Source: Basidiobolus meristosporus CBS 931.73
Lineage: Eukaryota > Basidiobolomycota > Basidiobolomycetes > Basidiobolales > Basidiobolaceae
Assembly: GCA_002104905.1 (NCBI GenBank)
Contig: MCFE01000510.1
Span: forward strand, 1-64,000
Direction of reading: 5' to 3'
DNA: 64,000 nt
The position numbers and the translations under genes were made by a program. Below the pieces are notes generated by a model. The model saw only the letters and a list, made by a program, of their open reading frames with translations, did no database searches and had not been told where the DNA came from. Positions within the stretch are counted from its first letter, which is position 1, and each line of letters begins with the position of its first letter. Below, in pieces: positions 34,042 to 46,401 of the stretch.

Positions 34042-34611
34042 CCAAAAGCAGGAATCCATTAGACATGTGCCCACAAGAATCTAAGTAATCATCAAGAAAT
34101 TCCAGTACACCCAATCGAGCATTTGAATTGTGTGTATGCACCAGATTAACGTAAACTTATGTGTTGTCCAAGCAGTTCACCTAAACCGCTGCTCGTGTGC
34201 GGCCCTTACTATTCATACCTGCAGCTTAATATATGTAGGGCTAGGGACATTTTTTGATCATGACTTTCCATACCGTGTTACGAATAAATATCATCAGGAG
34301 TTCTGTCCGAGATCTGATTGATGGCCCTTGTGCTACTTGTTTGTTGGGCCGTTAAACCGGAAGGTCTGGGCCTGGAGTTTGAATACTCCACTGTGGAATG
34401 AGCGGGCGGGTAATGACTGATTAATTCTTGCACACAGTACAGCGTGGAATTGATGGCTTTGATGCCGATGATTATGGAGAGATGGTTAATATAGCTAGCT
34501 CAGCTATCAAGTGCCAAAGTAGCTGGGTGAGATGAGAGTATGGCAGCCATGGTACAGGCAATGGCACATTTGTTGTACGCATGCTGTCCAGATGCAATGA
34601 TTGAGCCACCG
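34042..34611. other. Intergenic, no gene recognised
   Basis: Sequence between two converging genes. Its right part (from about 34525) belongs to the left arm of the inverted duplication described separately. Confidence 0.4.
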
Positions 34612-35181
34612 CTACCCTTCTTCTAACTGCAGTTCCGCTGCCGACGCCAGTCTCTCGGGGATGCGTTTCTGCATACATCCTGATAGTGCCGATAAGCAGA
34701 TGGGAATCAGGTTACTCATGCGTCTATACATCGACCTGAGGTGATGCATCTAATAGGGTTTACCTATGACTTTGTGTCTGTTGGAATAACCATTTCCCAC
34801 CCCGTTTCTACCCAGGCTGGTGATGCGATGTACGAGAGTATTCGTTGATCGGGTAAGGATGTTACTAGATGCCAGGGAAGTAGCATCGCCTCCGTCGAAA
34901 CACTCACAGCTGTGTCTGGATTTTTTAGCGCTGCCCCTGGGCTTACATGCGGCCTAGAAGTTTCAGAGGTACAGAGCAGGAGGGGAGATGGGTGAGATAT
35001 AGACAGCAAAGGGTGCGACTGACAACGTAGCCAGCGATTTGTTGATACGAGTAGCTCCTATAAGACCAGTTAGCAAAGATTTGGTGTCCTCTAACATTCC
35101 ATTCCACGTTACCATCGCTTTTCGATTTGCTAGCGTTGCGGCCACTGGATTGTTCAAGCGGACCTCCAAAAAAGATATCAA
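34612..35181 (-). CDS. Unidentified gene, 3' part with intact terminal exon
   Basis: The most secure part is the terminal exon 34749-34612 (46 codons, phase 0, acceptor tattag), coding MYRRMSNLIPICLSALSGC and ending ASAAELQLEEG. Its reading is supported by a second copy on the other strand with the same length and only two visible changes in the codons after the MSNL start. Upstream on the minus strand, 35181-35030 is open and reads like coding sequence (NNPVAATLANRKAMVTWNG..), and a GTGAGT donor lies at about 34910. I could not resolve the complete exon structure. There may be one or two hydrophobic segments. Function unknown. Confidence 0.45.
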
Positions 35182-35357
35182 ATACTTAGGATCACACCAT
35201 ACATATCTTACTACGGAGAGGTCAATGGTATTGTAGACAGTGTTTCCGACTCACTCGTCCAGCAATGGCATCAAATCGCTCGAGTCTGGGAAGTAGGAAT
35301 GGCTAAACAGATACAAAGCGGCGGGCAAATCCCAGAATCGTGATAGCAGCCAACTAG

Positions 35358-35495
35358 ATGTATCACCCCAGGACGATGTACAGACACATGAGTAACCTGA
35401 TTCCCATCTGCTTATCGGCACTATCAGGATGTATGCAGAAACGCATCCCCGAGAGACTGGCGTCGGCAGCGAGACTGCAGTTGGAAGAAGGGTAG
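35358..35495 (+). pseudogene. Duplicate terminal exon (copy of 34612-34749)
   Basis: A 46-codon ORF (M..HPRTMYRHMSNLIPIC.. to LQLEEG, TAG) is preceded by ctag, exactly as the acceptor of the minus-strand exon. No matching upstream exons were found on the plus strand, so it is probably a non-functional partial copy, unless spliced to an unrecognised exon. Confidence 0.5.
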
Positions 35496-35580
35496 TGGTG
35501 GCTCAATCATTGTATCTGGACAGCATGCGTGCAACCAATGTGTCATTGCCTATACAGTGTTACCACTCTCTTAATATCCC

Positions 35581-36549
35581 CAAATAGCAAAGTCGCAAAA
35601 CAAACAGAGTATAATCAGCTAATCAAAAGGTTTCATGCAAGTACCTTGGTTTTTTCCACTGCCGCATTCCTTTAGTAATTCGTTTTCACTGTTAGTAGCA
35701 ACCAAATATAGTCAGAGCTCTCCAAAACCTCTTTCGGCAGAGTGCCAACAAACAAGCGGCAGCGTCAGCATTTCCCATGTGCTACCCGATACAAACACGC
35801 CAAATAAACAACATTAGAGTGTGTTTGTTACCCAACGATCGATTATACACGCACCAAACGGTATAAAACGAAATCTTCTCGATCTCATCGTTGCTATGCA
35901 TAAATTGGCCATTGCAATCCAACTAGTTACAGGAGGTGCATGCTAACGCTTCATCCTATCCTACTTCGCCAACCAAATATCAAGGACTATTTGTCGGCCA
36001 AGAGATGGTGCTACAACGACCCCAGTGTAGTCGGAGGTTTTCAATATCAGAGATATGTATGCATGGGTATCAAGTACACTCATTCATGACTATTCCCCAA
36101 GCCAACTTGGGATGGATGATTTGTAAGGCGCATATCAATACCTCAAATAGATATCTAGTTACCGACTAATTTCATGGCGATTTCCATATTTGAGACGGAT
36201 GCTCTTCAATCACTGGATTTTCCGGGATTCCATGGTCGACCCACCCTTTATCCAACATTTATTTCCCTGTGCCGTTCTCTGGCTGATTCCTTCCTTCCCC
36301 GATTCTATATATTTCCAAGAGGACGGGCTGTTTTCCGCCATATATCCATACTTCTTTGTAAATTCCGCCTGGTTTCTTTGTTTTGATCCTCTCACAGGGC
36401 ATATAACTTCTCAGTGTCCATCGTGCTCTCATTCTACTTTTCCTTTTCCATCCCCGAACTCGCTCTTCTACTTTGTTTTTTCCTTTGTTCATCCAAAGAC
36501 TTTTCCAACCACACCACCCAACTCAACGAGGATACGCTCTAGTGAAACA
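35581..36549. other. Intergenic / promoter of the Spo7-like gene
   Basis: No gene seen. From about 36390 to 36549 the plus strand is rich in pyrimidine runs (tctcattctacttttcc and similar), a common feature just upstream of fungal start codons. An open frame from 36190 that runs into the gene is leader sequence in my view. Confidence 0.4.
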
Positions 36550-37268
36550 ATGTCCTTAAGGCGAACCCTAACTAACCCCAGCTCCGACGAATTAAATGAG
36601 AAGCTTTTACCCCCAACACCTACGACCAGTGCGACAACAATTAGCAACCAGGAATTAAACACCGAGAATACCAGGTTTTCGGACTTGGTCATATTTGAAG
36701 AGCGGCTTAAAACTCACAAGCAGCATCTTAAACGTGAACGCCGACGGATTGAATGTGAGTTCCACGTCTAGCCAGCTCCGTCTGGAAGTCCCACCTTGCT
36801 AACATGCTACATTGTATAGCCCTGTTTTTGGTGTTGGTTTTGGCGGTAGCTTATTTCGCCACAGCCATTATCTTTTATCCATCTAAGGTATGGATTTCAA
36901 CCAGACTCGTTTGCCTCCCTCCCTCCTACTGACATGAATGTCTGATAGAATGAGACCTTACACCTCGTAAACAAATTCTCCTTAGTCATAGCTGGAGCAT
37001 TGTCACTATATGTATATCACAGTGATCGTAGAGGCAATGAAAATAGGTAACAGCTTCCTTGCTCCATACACCCTGTATGTGTCGATGATTTACGGCTCGA
37101 GTCTGCAGATTTGTTCCGCAATGTAACCGGGTTTTGGAAACGTATGGTTTGCAACTTCAAGACGAAAGCGAAGAACTTAGCTTCAGCCAATTCGTTCCGT
37201 ACTCTCTGCAACTTGGCTACGAGGGCTACAAGCAGACATTGAGAATGAGAAGAGCTATCAAGAACTAA
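36550..37268 (+). CDS. Spo7/NEP1-R1-like subunit of the nuclear envelope phosphatase, 176 aa
   Basis: Four exons: 36550-36754, 36820-36887, 36949-37046 and 37109-37268, joining to 177 codons. The start is the ATG of MSLRRTL. A disordered Ser/Thr N-terminus (1-48) leads to FSDLVIFEERLKTHKQHLKRERRR, matching the family's DLxxFEERL block. Two membrane segments follow (about 69-88, SLFLVLVLAVAYFATAIIF; about 100-116, KFSLVIAGALSLYVYHS), then the conserved cytosolic tail FVPQCNRVLETYGLQL and a Gly-Tyr-Glu-Gly-Tyr-Lys segment near the end. In yeast and animals this protein pairs with Nem1/CTDNEP1 to dephosphorylate lipin (Pah1) at the ER and nuclear membrane, controlling triacylglycerol and phospholipid synthesis. 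It is convergent with the cysteine-rich gene. Confidence 0.9.
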
Positions 37269-37797
37269 CCAAAACCGCAGACACAGGAAGCTCGCCTACG
37301 AACTTATTCGCAAGCATTCAACTGTTCCTTCTTCCTACTTATTATGAATAGCCATTTATTGGTGTGTTGGCATCTATATATTCGATCCTTAATAGTTCAT
37401 GTATCACCTAATTCACGCCAACACAACCCATCTCTCAGCCATGTTCCCCGCCTTTCGCAAACATTTACCCAAACATCAGCTAACCGTGATCCTCGATGGT
37501 TGATTCCCTAATTTTTTTCGCCACTGCGAAGCAGTTCGTGAAAGAGCTATCTGCTGTATCCACATATCCTAACGTTTCCAATTAAATCGATCGACTGAAT
37601 CCAAAATGATCAGGTCTAGGTGCACGCGGTAGAAAGTAGTTCCCCGCTTCGCCCTTGCCATCCACATGGTCTAGAAATTCCCTTCGATTGTGCGTCCCGG
37701 GACCACGCTGGCAAATCCCTTCCAACCCCATTTATTGACAATTCCCGAACTGATGCTTCGCTCGAATTCGTAGGTCTCGAGGTCTGATCTTCGCGGC
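37269..37797. other. Intergenic between convergent genes
   Basis: About 530 bp between the stop of the Spo7-like gene and the stop of the cysteine-rich gene; nothing recognised. Confidence 0.4.
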
Positions 37798-38449
37798 CTA
37801 GAAGTTCAGAGCATAGCCGATCGCCTCGGAAATATCACAATCATTACAGTTACAAAGCGCATTCACCGTGGTTTTTTTATCGCTGAAATTCCAGGTACAC
37901 TCCTGGCGGTACCGGTTCCTATTGCTAGCCGAAACACAGAGATTGGCACAGTTCTGGAATGACCGACCCCCAAACGCGAAATAGTTAGTACCGAAGCATC
38001 AATCAGCCAGCCTAAGGATCGTGCTCACCCGCTTGAAGTTGTCGCAGAATTGACGGCCGTTGGACTTGATCGTTGCATTGTAGGGATAGTCTCTGTCGGT
38101 TTTACGTATGGGAGTCTTCCTGAGTGCAGTCACCGTGGCATCCGAGTTGTCGTTACAGCCGCATTGGATGTTGAATCTAGAGCCACTGCCTCTACTGCAT
38201 TGTTGGTTGCTCGCAAACGTATTGCTATGCTGACATATGGACTGGCAGTTGGAGCTATGTTCATCGAATTGCCAGTCAGCTATCTACTGGAGCAACGCAT
38301 ATTTAACCTGCCTTTAAACCGTGGCATTACCTGAAAACACCGCAAAAGATAACTGCAGCGGAAGCATCGGGGAACTCGGAGCGCGCGGTCCCTTGAGACA
38401 GGACTCCCCCGAGAAGTGCCGTGGTGAGTAAGCAGTAGTCGAGCCACAT
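37798..38449 (-). CDS. Cysteine-rich, probably secreted protein with two similar modules
   Basis: Two exons are secure: 38283-38029 (phase 0, acceptor gtag) and 37953-37798, joined across a 75-nt intron with a tactaac branch site; together they give 136 codons with 12 Cys. The modules look alike: NCQSICQH..QQCSR..FNIQCGC, then FCDNFKRNCANLC..QECTWNFSDKK..LCNCNDC. A likely first exon begins at the ATG at 38449 and encodes a signal-peptide-like start (MWLDYCLLTTALLGGVLSQG), but its donor does not join exon 2 in phase, so the 5' junction is unsolved or the gene is damaged. I do not know the family. Secreted small Cys-rich proteins of fungi are often cell-wall or interaction proteins; this is inference. 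Confidence 0.55.
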
Positions 38450-39430
38450 CTCTAGAAGCTTTCTGCGCCTGATGGGTTGTACTAGGAAATCGATATGGGC
38501 CAGGAAAGGTTCAACCACCGCTTCACGCCGGTACCGCCCACGAAACCCATGCTTATATAGATGATTGTGATTTGCATGACAGCCACACCGAGGTGAATAT
38601 TTCTAATGCAACGTGTCAGAAAGAGACATTTCTCTTCCCACCAGCTTGACGTGATCGCACCACGTACCCATCCCAGGAATCCACTCCATTGGTAACCGAC
38701 AACCCACCACCCATCGATTTGCACAGATTCCAGACATTGTTTCAACGTCGATTCTTGCCCAGAATACAGACGCTAGGAAATTACTTCGAACGACCGGTGC
38801 TGGCTCTGATTGAGTGGATTTTTGTTTGAGAATGATTGAACAATGTAAAAACACGTACAGAACAAACGAAAGGGAGGGAACAGTAGTGAAGAAAAGGGAA
38901 CTGCCGAGTGGGTGGGGCGAGTCTGGGGACAGGCGAGAAACGATACATCCGTGAAGGCGTTCCCGTTTGATAGGGACTGCTGGTTGAGTGGCAAGTGATT
39001 GGGCTGTCGGTTGCTCGGTTATGAAAGCTATTTAAGGGGATGTTGAACAACGCAAACGACCGAACCAATAGAGGCGCAAGCAAGAGTTGTAGTGAAGAAG
39101 GATAAGAATAATGGTTCGATTAAGGTAAGTGTGTGAGACGAATACATTCTGGTGAAGGCCTCGATGTCAAGAGTATCTTGGATCTTGGCAGCCAGGACCA
39201 GTGGAAACAACTTGAATTACACTGCAAGATAGAATCTTAAATGAAGTGGCAAGTACAGGTTACAGAAATCGTGGTGAACTTGGGTGAAAAGGGGGATGGA
39301 TGGAAGGAAGGGGAACGAGAGACTTGGTCTGGGATGCTTTTCGCAGTGAGGATATGAATGGCGGAATCTCGACGAGTCACTCAGCTGAGTAACGAACAGC
39401 CAAGTCATAACTGCTGCACAACACCCCGCA
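38450..39430. other. Intergenic, ~1 kb
   Basis: The region has purine-rich plus-strand stretches around 38850-39330 (pyrimidine-rich on the minus strand), which suggests the leader of a minus-strand transcript, most simply the cysteine-rich gene. No convincing coding sequence. Confidence 0.35.
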
Positions 39431-41660
39431 TCACTCCTTGTCTAGATCCTCTTTGACCTGCATTTTCTCTATTCCTTCAGCAACCTGGTCAGTGGAGGCT
39501 TTGTCGTCGGTATGGAATCCAGCTACTTCATGTATTCCGTTCCCAGCCCCCTCGTACATGTTGGACCGAACAGGGTAGTATCCCATGCGTGGTTGGAACC
39601 CTTGCATGTATTGAGGATGCTGTCCATACTGAGGAAGCATCATGGGTCCCCCTTGCGGATACCTCTCCATCCCATTCTCGTGGTAGTATCCTGCCATGAC
39701 GGGGACTGGCTGCTGAGGAAGTTGAGCAACATCCAGCCCTGAGCTGGATGAGTCCGTAGCCAAAAGATGTTCAGGCGTCAGAGGCGACGGGGGGCCGTTC
39801 TAACAATGCCCAGCAGATTAGCTACTGGTGAAGGTGTGTAGTCAGGTGGCGAATGAACATTACCATTCCCGAGAATTCCCCACGAGCCCACACTCGCTTC
39901 TTGGTGGTTTGCCCTTTGAGCTTCTTCTGAGCCATAGAGTCAGCAAAACGAACCTGTAATGGAAGGTGAGAGCCTGGGAGCACAACGCCGTTGAATTTTT
40001 GAATGATCGACAAGGCCGAGTCGCGATCGGACATTCTATCCCGCCATAGCAGCCAATTAGCAACCATCCAATCAAGTAAGACGCAGTTTGGAGCATAGCA
40101 TTAGATCGGCCAAGCGGCCTTGCTACTACTCTTACCTGGCAAATCCGACCCCACGGCTTACACCGCTCTGGTCACGCAGAATACGATTCGACACAATCTC
40201 ATATGGGTGGAAAAGCTCCTCCAATTGCTGCCAAGAACCGACCCCAGTGGTTAGAAAGCAAGCTATGGCTAGTGAAAGGGGTGGCACCTACCGATTCAGA
40301 CATGTCCAGTGGTAGATTCGACATGTATATGTTTGTCGAGTGGGCGTCTTGTAGATTCTTGAGACGTGCGCTGAACGACTCCTGCGGGGGACCGGTAATG
40401 CAATGGTTAGCTCATCCGCTCAACGCATTATGGTCTTTCCGGATCTCAAGAACCGGGTGCGAGAAGGACAAAAAAGCAGCATAGGGTTTGCTGGAGATGT
40501 ACGGGATATTACCTTCGCAAATGAGACCTGATAACCCTTGCTATTTAGGTCATCGATCGCAGCCTGCGATTGCTCCAGATTTTCATACATGACGAAGCCA
40601 TACCCTTTGCAGGTGCCGGTTTTCTGGTCAATGATGGCCTTGGAAGATACAATGTTGCCGTAGCTAGAGTGCGGGTGAAGGAATGGGGTGATTAGCTGCT
40701 TCTGGGGGTGATACGGGATGGCATTGCTCTGTAGTCAAGAGCCCAAAGGGTTAAATACCTCATACACATATGATACAGAGTTTCATCGGTGGTATTTTGG
40801 GTCAACCCTTTGATGTATATGTTGGTTGTCTTGGTGGAAGAATGAACCGAACCGTATTGCGAGCCGAAACGCTTCCCTTGAGAACTGTGTCTGGAAGGAC
40901 GACCTGCACTTCCCAAAGTAGGGGACAGGGGCTGCATAAGTGGAGAGCTGGATGTAGAGGAAACGGTGGAAAGAGTCGGCGACAGGTGCGTTGGGTGTGG
41001 TGCTGGATAAGCAGCCCCGGTGGGATAGTAATAGTAGGCAGCGGGATGGGCCATGGGGACACCGCCTGGTCTAGGTATGAACATGGCAGGTGAGCTGGGT
41101 GCATAATACATTGGCATTTGTTGGGGGGAATAAGGTGGTGATTGCTGAGGCATTGCATTGGGCACTGGGTAGCCAGCCGGCATCATTGGGTACTCAGCGT
41201 AATATTGTTGCATTGGATATTGCAAATGCATCTGATACTGTAGAAATGGGCTAGATGGGTAGGAGCCTGATTGATCTTCGGAATCGTATTCGCCCGCTGG
41301 ATAGCCCATTTCTGCCAAATTCCTGTCGCCCTCGTAATGTGTGGTGGAAGAGACATCGGGGCCGTTTTCTTCAGCGGCTTGCTCGCCGTTTCGCTCGATG
41401 TCGTTTCCCAGATGCTCGGGCGAACAAGCACTCGCCTCCAATGGCTCGGTTGCCTTAGTATGGCGCTCGCCGGCGTTGGCGTCTGGGTTGCTCTTTATTA
41501 CGGAGGAGCTCATGCGTGCAGTATCGCAAGGTGAAGATAAGGTACTGGGCGGAGCACTGGATTGGAAAATGATGTCGCTTTCTTCGATATAGTTCTTCTG
41601 ACTACGAATACAATTATTGCTGCTGATTGGAATCGACACCTGAGTCTGATATGTAGTCAT
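39431..41660 (-). CDS. RBMS/MSSP-type RNA-binding protein with two RRMs, 591 aa
   Basis: Six exons: 41660-40759, 40663-40513, 40381-40292, 40227-40136, 40035-39864 and 39799-39431, joining to 592 codons. The frame is open upstream to 41759, but the first ATG is at 41660. The N-terminal 270 residues are low-complexity, rich in Pro, Tyr, Gln, Met and Ser. RRM1 has RNP2 IYIKGL (281-286) and RNP1 KGYGFVMY (320-327); RRM2 has RNP2 IYMSNL (369-374) and RNP1 RGVGFARM (about 406-413). The phrases NTTDETLYHMC, SYGNIVSSKAIIDQKTGTCKG and RILRDQSGVSRGVGF are typical of the RBMS (MSSP, Sup-26) family, which binds A/U-rich single strands in mRNA. The C-terminus is Met/Gly/Gln-rich with an acidic end. Confidence 0.9.
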
Positions 41661-44600
41661 GAATTGAAGAAAAGCGGGGTCTATGGTGAGGTTTTCAAAA
41701 TAACTTGGACAACCCGAATCGCACCAAACGTGGTTGTAATGTCCGTGGAAGTAATACAAGTCAAAGGTACGGCCTCAAGAAATTGAGAAGCGTAAATATC
41801 TCAAGCGAAGCCGGAGCTAAAACTGAGGAAAAGTGCAGTAAACAAGGGTGAAAGGTCGCTTATAAGACAGATTGTATATATGATACAAGAAGTGCTGGCC
41901 GTAAACAACAACTAAGGTAGGCCTGACGAGAAGGAGGTATATCAAGAAAGCGCGGACCTTGAAGTCTCAGTCCCAAGAAGGATATTTGGGATGAGCTAGC
42001 TTGACAAAACCAAATAGCAAAGGAAAGCTGCACCAAAGGTGGCCCAACAAAAAACGTAGTACAACTCAAAGTACCTAGATTTTTTAGATAAGTGAGTAAG
42101 GTCACTTTCATGGGGATAATTAGGGGAGGGGTAGGTTGGGTTTTATTAGAACAGTCCATCTCGGGTTAGATTTGGAGTACTTAGGCTTGCTGATATTGGA
42201 TGAGTGCTCTACTTGCGGTTAGTTTTGCACACTACCGCGGTACTTTACCACCGCAACCAATGACGCAGCAAGCTCAGAGATTGGGACAATGGCTGTGTTT
42301 AGGGTGTATCTCCTCTGATACCTTGGTCATCAATTATCGGGAAGCCTTGGGCGTAAAGGAGGTAAATGACCACAGTAGGTGTACTCCCTGCATAGATCAT
42401 AGGAAATGGGCTGGGAGCGGGTAATTACCAGCGGCCTCTCTCAATCGGTTGACGTAATGCCACGATCCTTCCAAGTATCCACCCTTTTCATCGATTACCA
42501 AGTGGCCATGTTACATCCGAAAATGATCAAATATAGTCGAGGATCAATAACAATAAGCACCATTCTGAATATCCTCGAATGTTCACATTGCACTAGATTT
42601 GCGAAGTTGCATACCGAATTTCCCATATCCCGGGCTCAACAAGGCAATCAACCTCACATAATGGGCTGGCTCCTTGTACAGGCGTCGAGACCGTGACGGA
42701 GATTGACGAGTGATACTAAGGCTGCGAGCACCTAAACAGCGCGAGTTCATTGGCCCTGGCCAGAGTCAGTTCATCAGCGTCAAGTCATCCCAAGATCAGT
42801 TCAGAAATCACATATGAGCCGAAACTTGCAACCTTGTAGACCGCCAGTGTCCGGTGTGAGACTTCTGGATAAGTATCGGATCTAGCAGATGCCGATAATT
42901 CGCAAGCTTAGAGCCAGCGGATCTCTCAATGGCAGTGGGGTCGTGTTTCAGGAGTGCGGTGGAACCCAGAGGATGGAGCGTGGATAAATCAACCACATGT
43001 AAGCCACAGTTCGCTGCATTCAGGAAACCGCTTGGAGGGCCGTCGCTCGGAGAAGCACGATCATATGAAAGTGCGATGAGGCGGGCCAACATGAAATCCC
43101 ATGGCTGTGTTCTGTATCTTGCCATGCATGTTTCTCTGCCACCCGCCTCTCCCTTGGATCTTGCTTGAGGTCAACCTACGAAGTTGGAGTCTCTGGAATC
43201 GTGGTAACGACAACTCATTCCTCCATTACTGGATTCGGACAAGAGGGGACAGGTAGCATTGCGATTCCACTACCAGCATTACACAACGAACTTAATCTGA
43301 GGCCATCCGTCTCCAATCATTAAACTACCAACCTTATTAATGAGTCACCAGCCATCAACACTGTTTCTTGGTGCCTCATCAGCACCCAATCTGCAAGATC
43401 AGGTTACCCGGAAGGTAGGAATGATTTGAAATGGGATTAGGGCATGCTGATGATAGATAATGGAATCTAGAACATGAGCCAATCGCTGGATACCAGGACT
43501 CATGCATATCCAACTCTATAGGAAAAAAGGTTGCAATGCAATCACAAGCCTCCTTGATCTTATCTCCTTGCCACCCAATCTATAGATCTTGGATGCTACC
43601 AGACACTACCTCAGGTATATAGATTCTTCTTTGCCATGGATCATACACATAAGAGGGCACTCTGCTATCTCTCGCATCATTCCGGAACCAGCCTACGCAC
43701 AACTCCCTCCTGACCTCCTACTGGTCAACCAAAGGGCCGCATAATACTGGCTATCTGGATGCTCTTGGGGATGCCAAGGTCGCAAGAAGTCTTTGCCCGC
43801 CATGCGTCTACGAGCTTAAAGCGTACACTTGGGGCCGATGGACTTTTCCACGCACAAGAACCCCTTATTTATCCCTGCAATAAATGTCTTCCGAATTATG
43901 TGCCGATTTCGTTAAGCTGGGTGTTGGTTATCATTATCAACGCAAGGGCAACCTCAATTTTGTATCAAGCCACACGAACTAGCGTATCAAATTGAATCGA
44001 TGGTTAGCCACCATATTTATGGAATCATCACTAACAAAACGAGCAATCCTCTTGACCGTGGAAATTCTGTACACGGCTCATCTATGTGGTCCACGTAAAA
44101 CCCACCGTGACAAGTCAGATTTATGGGATTTTTGGAAAATCTCGATGATAATTTCCTTATTAGTAGAAGCTAACTCCAAATTCGACCATTTCAAACGGTA
44201 TATTGGCCCTCAGGTCAGGTGACGCACTGTGCTAGCGATTACATTAACTAGCCCCCTCCTCAGACCAGAGATTTAAGTTAGACACGTAATTAATTGAAAA
44301 AGCATGAATGAGATCCAAGACTTTCTTGGATTCTGGAATATAGCCTTCTACTACAGAACATGCAAAGTGAATAGGCCATGGAGTAAGTTAGCCATGTAAG
44401 CTGGAGTGTGGGTAAGGAGTCTTCTGGTACATAGATTTTCAAGATACACCTGGACACTGAAGTAGTATGTTAGAATCCTGCCCTATTAGTAGATAGAGAA
44501 CACATCAACCCTCATTCTTCTCACTATTTGAATAGTGTGATGGACTGCAAAACATCCATGTTGTGACTTTATACTCTTATAAAAGTCAACTTCAACTGAG

Positions 44601-46287
44601 TCTTTATCCAAGTACCTATAACATTACCACCGGGCCACCTTAACCCCTCAAATATATACAACTCCAACGACGAATCCACACTTACTTTTCCCGTCAGAAC
44701 ACAATCTATGTGCAAATATAGCATTAGGCAGAAAAACCGCCCAGTTCTACTTGCCAATGTGCTGACCAGTACTCTAGTGATAGCTAGTATAGCAACATGA
44801 TTTGTTGAGCAAAATTGCATTTCTGACGCCTTCACTCATTGATATTTCATATGGAATACCATATTTGGCTATATGGATTTGGTCATTGGAAATAAGTGCC
44901 AAATTAGGAGACCACCGCTCACACCGCTGCATACCAGTTTCAAGCATTTTGCTTGTGGTACAAACCATGTCGTGAATCAAAGAGTTGATTCTATTACACG
45001 ATTCTTGATACTAGTAATAGAAACATACTGCATGACCTGTAAGAATGTAAGAGCACTAGGAAGAAAGCCTCGAAATAGGCGTAATTGAATGGTGGTGCTT
45101 CGAACTACGGATTCCCCTGGATTGCGAAACCAAGTTCTCTTTAGTAGTCGAACATGGTGCCGTAACGTGCAATACAATATAAAACACCATTGGTAGCAAT
45201 GGGGGGGGTGTCTCAATGTCAAAACCCATTTGGGGAGGGAAGCACTGGAAGATGAATACTGATCTAAACCTTTGAATGACTAAGTGATGGACCATCGGAG
45301 GGCCCATTATTCGTCTTAGTAATGATTATTAGAGTCATCAATCACCACAGTTTAGCAAAACCGGGTCAGACACGGTAACAACTGCTTAAAACTGGCTTGG
45401 AAATGCTGCCACGTTCAGCTATCAGTATGCGTTGATATTGGGCACTCACTCTAAATGTCTATTAGATCCTTAAACATCCTTAACAGTCAGCTGGCTAGGT
45501 CCGGTTTGCACGAAATCCTATCCCGATGGGAATATTTTGCCAGGTTTCACAGTAATTATTGTGTCTTCCCTTTTCATCCATTGTATCCTTGGTGGCCGCT
45601 TTTCTAGAGGCTTTTGGATGGAGGCCGGTCTGAATGTATTGCATTGTGGGTCTCACCTGATTGGGGAGGGGTTGGTAACACCTCCAACCATTAGGGATGG
45701 GCGAGCCGCAATCTACGCTTTGCTGGTTCCCTCTCCAAACCAAAAGCGCCTCTATGAATGTCAAGCTATGTTGGCGAAAGCGAAGCTGGGCCTAGCATCG
45801 ATGAAGTAGGTCCCCAATCGAGTCATTATAATGTCTAAATCTTATTCGAATAAACCGGAAATTAGATGGGATTCGGTTTCAAGGTGGGCAAATAGCAAAT
45901 ATTAAGGATTGTTAGTAGCAGTGAATCGGTTTCACTCTACTAGGAAATAAGAAGATTATAGCACAATACTTTTCTGTCATTCTATCCCATTCCATTGGTC
46001 GGCAAGTGTATGGCAATACCCGTTAGTAGCCCGACTGACAATCAACCAATTGGCAGGGTCGTCGAAATTATCACTGTTCATGATCCGAAGAAGAGGAGAC
46101 CAATTCAAGTCTTGTAAGACAGTTGTACTTTGCACATTCGACTGAATCAAATTGAACGTTCACTTTGAGGTGGATTTGACTCACCTCAACCAGTGTACAA
46201 CTTCTGTGAGTTGGTGGCATCTCACCATATATGGCATCCATCCAGTAATTTTGCTGATTTCTCCTCTGCGACTTCCTAGGTCACCAT
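41661..46287. other. Long stretch without a recognised gene (~4.6 kb)
   Basis: Gene-type base composition, but no frame shows a known domain. Frames looked at include 42808-43125 (-), 43759-43995 (+), 44774-44980 (-) and 45537-45809 (+), all short, mostly overlapped by frames on other strands and without motifs. A split gene with short exons could be hidden here. Confidence 0.3.
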
Positions 46288-46294
46288 TATATAA
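46288..46294 (+). promoter_or_regulatory. TATA box of the small secreted peptide gene
   Basis: The sequence tatataa lies 108 bp upstream of the ATG at 46402, a normal distance for a fungal promoter with a short leader. Confidence 0.5.
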
Positions 46295-46401
46295 GCTGGC
46301 ATTAGGACCCACCTAGTCCTTGCACTAGTTGTTACATTCGCTTTGTATATTCACTTGTAATTAGTCAAAAACCCTCAACTTAAACCATTTCCTCTGCAGC
46401 T

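Larger units (their letters stand above)
34525..35580. repeat. Inverted duplication, ~230-bp arms
   Basis: The left arm, about 34525-34755, and the right arm, about 35352-35580, are reverse complements at roughly 90% identity by eye, separated by ~600 bp. Each carries the same 138-nt terminal-exon ORF (34749-34612 minus; 35358-35495 plus), complete with acceptor AG and stop TAG. The duplication is in gene-type sequence, not in one of the transposon families seen here. Confidence 0.85.

Noticed and set aside
40395-40480. Possible tRNA in an intron of the RNA-binding protein gene
   Set aside because: Some box-A-like bases are present, but I could not fold a cloverleaf with proper acceptor and T arms.
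41661-41759. N-terminal extension of the RBMS-like protein
   Set aside because: The frame is open, but the first codon is TTG; the first ATG is at 41660.
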